From: Chrysogorgia sp. JL179-B06
Lineage: Eukaryota > Cnidaria > Anthozoa > Scleralcyonacea > Chrysogorgiidae
Reading direction: 5' to 3'
Length of the DNA stretch: 64,000 nt
NCBI GenBank assembly: GCA_035772405.1
Contig: JAYKKM010000143.1
Location: 3,227,501-3,291,500, forward strand
Positions 63,882-64,000 of the stretch are shown here, piece by piece. How positions within the stretch are numbered: position 1 is the first letter of the stretch; each line of letters starts with the position of its first letter. The notes beneath the pieces are model-generated. The model made no database searches and had not been told where the DNA came from. It worked only from the letters and a program-made list of their open reading frames with translations. A program made the position numbers and the translations under genes.

Positions 63882-64000
63882 TTGGGCACAATCGAATAAT
63901 AATAGAAATATTTTAACAAAAATATTTGGAGAATTTGAGCTAATCTCGCCTAGTCTGTAATAGATATGTTTTAACTAAAATATTTGGCAAATAAGTAACA

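Larger units (their letters stand above)
48256..64000 (-). repeat. Tandem tRNA-Ala array, continuing past the window end
   Basis: Units of about 270-330 bp share a tRNA-Ala sequence on the minus strand and spacers with AGAGATAATAGAAATGTTTT, ATACATACTACATTAAG, GCATCGTCAACTGCT and GAACTATTCCACCTGAGG. Groups of units are separated by a second spacer type (GGGCACAATCGAATAATAAT, TCTCGCCTAGTCTG) ending in (ATTAAT)n. Every tRNA is followed on its own strand by TTTT or TTTTT within a few bases, a polymerase III stop. The frames of 60-90 residues across it are artefacts of the repeat. Confidence 0.95.

Noticed and set aside
50215..63891. About fifty frames of 60-90 residues such as MVERALRMREVAGSMPASST
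   Set aside because: They are readings of the tRNA-Ala sequence and its spacer on either strand.

Overview
The window looks like genomic DNA of a marine invertebrate animal, most likely a cnidarian of coral or sea-anemone type. This is an inference from the repeat families, not proven. It is AT-rich, has spliced exons with GT-AG borders, and is dominated by transposable elements and satellites. There are no bacterial operons, rRNA genes or CRISPR arrays. Only one conventional host protein gene is recognisable: five exons of acylglycerol kinase (AGK, mitochondrial lipid kinase) on the minus strand between 18476 and 23339, with introns full of short transposons.

Layout. 1-12 kb: fold-back elements (MITEs), Penelope-type tails, a degraded 1.8-kb transposon with a Mutator-like transposase fragment (6723-8533) and a 21-bp minisatellite (10693-11174). 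11.9-16.3 kb: remnants of a Polinton/virus-like element between inverted copies of one sequence. 16.4-25 kb: AGK exons interleaved with TTAA-flanked MITEs, a tRNA-derived SINE and reverse-transcriptase tails. 25.5-27.1 kb: a second virus/Polinton-like cluster of small ORFs.

27.2-38.4 kb: a non-LTR retrotransposon whose reverse-transcriptase frame is split by a 9.0-kb insertion (28363-37380). The insertion has CCC...GGG termini, long subterminal arrays of AAGATCTT-type repeats, a transposase-associated exon on the minus strand and a spliced BEN-domain-like gene on the plus strand. An intron of that gene holds a (TA)n tract and a palindromic array of 276-bp tRNA-like units. The same retrotransposon also carries a 196-bp hairpin element with a perfect 9-bp target duplication. 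38.5-41 kb: non-LTR and Penelope (GIY-YIG) fragments with a hammerhead-like motif. 41.4-43.9 kb: a 55-bp AGGATCCT satellite with an 822-bp higher-order period. 43.9-48 kb: mostly unrecognised sequence with small MITEs.

48.3-64 kb, running past the window end: a tandem array of 38 tRNA-Ala loci, all on the minus strand. About nine are intact and together they carry all three alanine anticodons (UGC, AGC, CGC). The rest are mutated or truncated copies, mixed with half-tRNA fragments, (ATTAAT)n tracts and two truncated retrotransposon insertions. The array and the 9-kb composite element are the most notable parts of the window.
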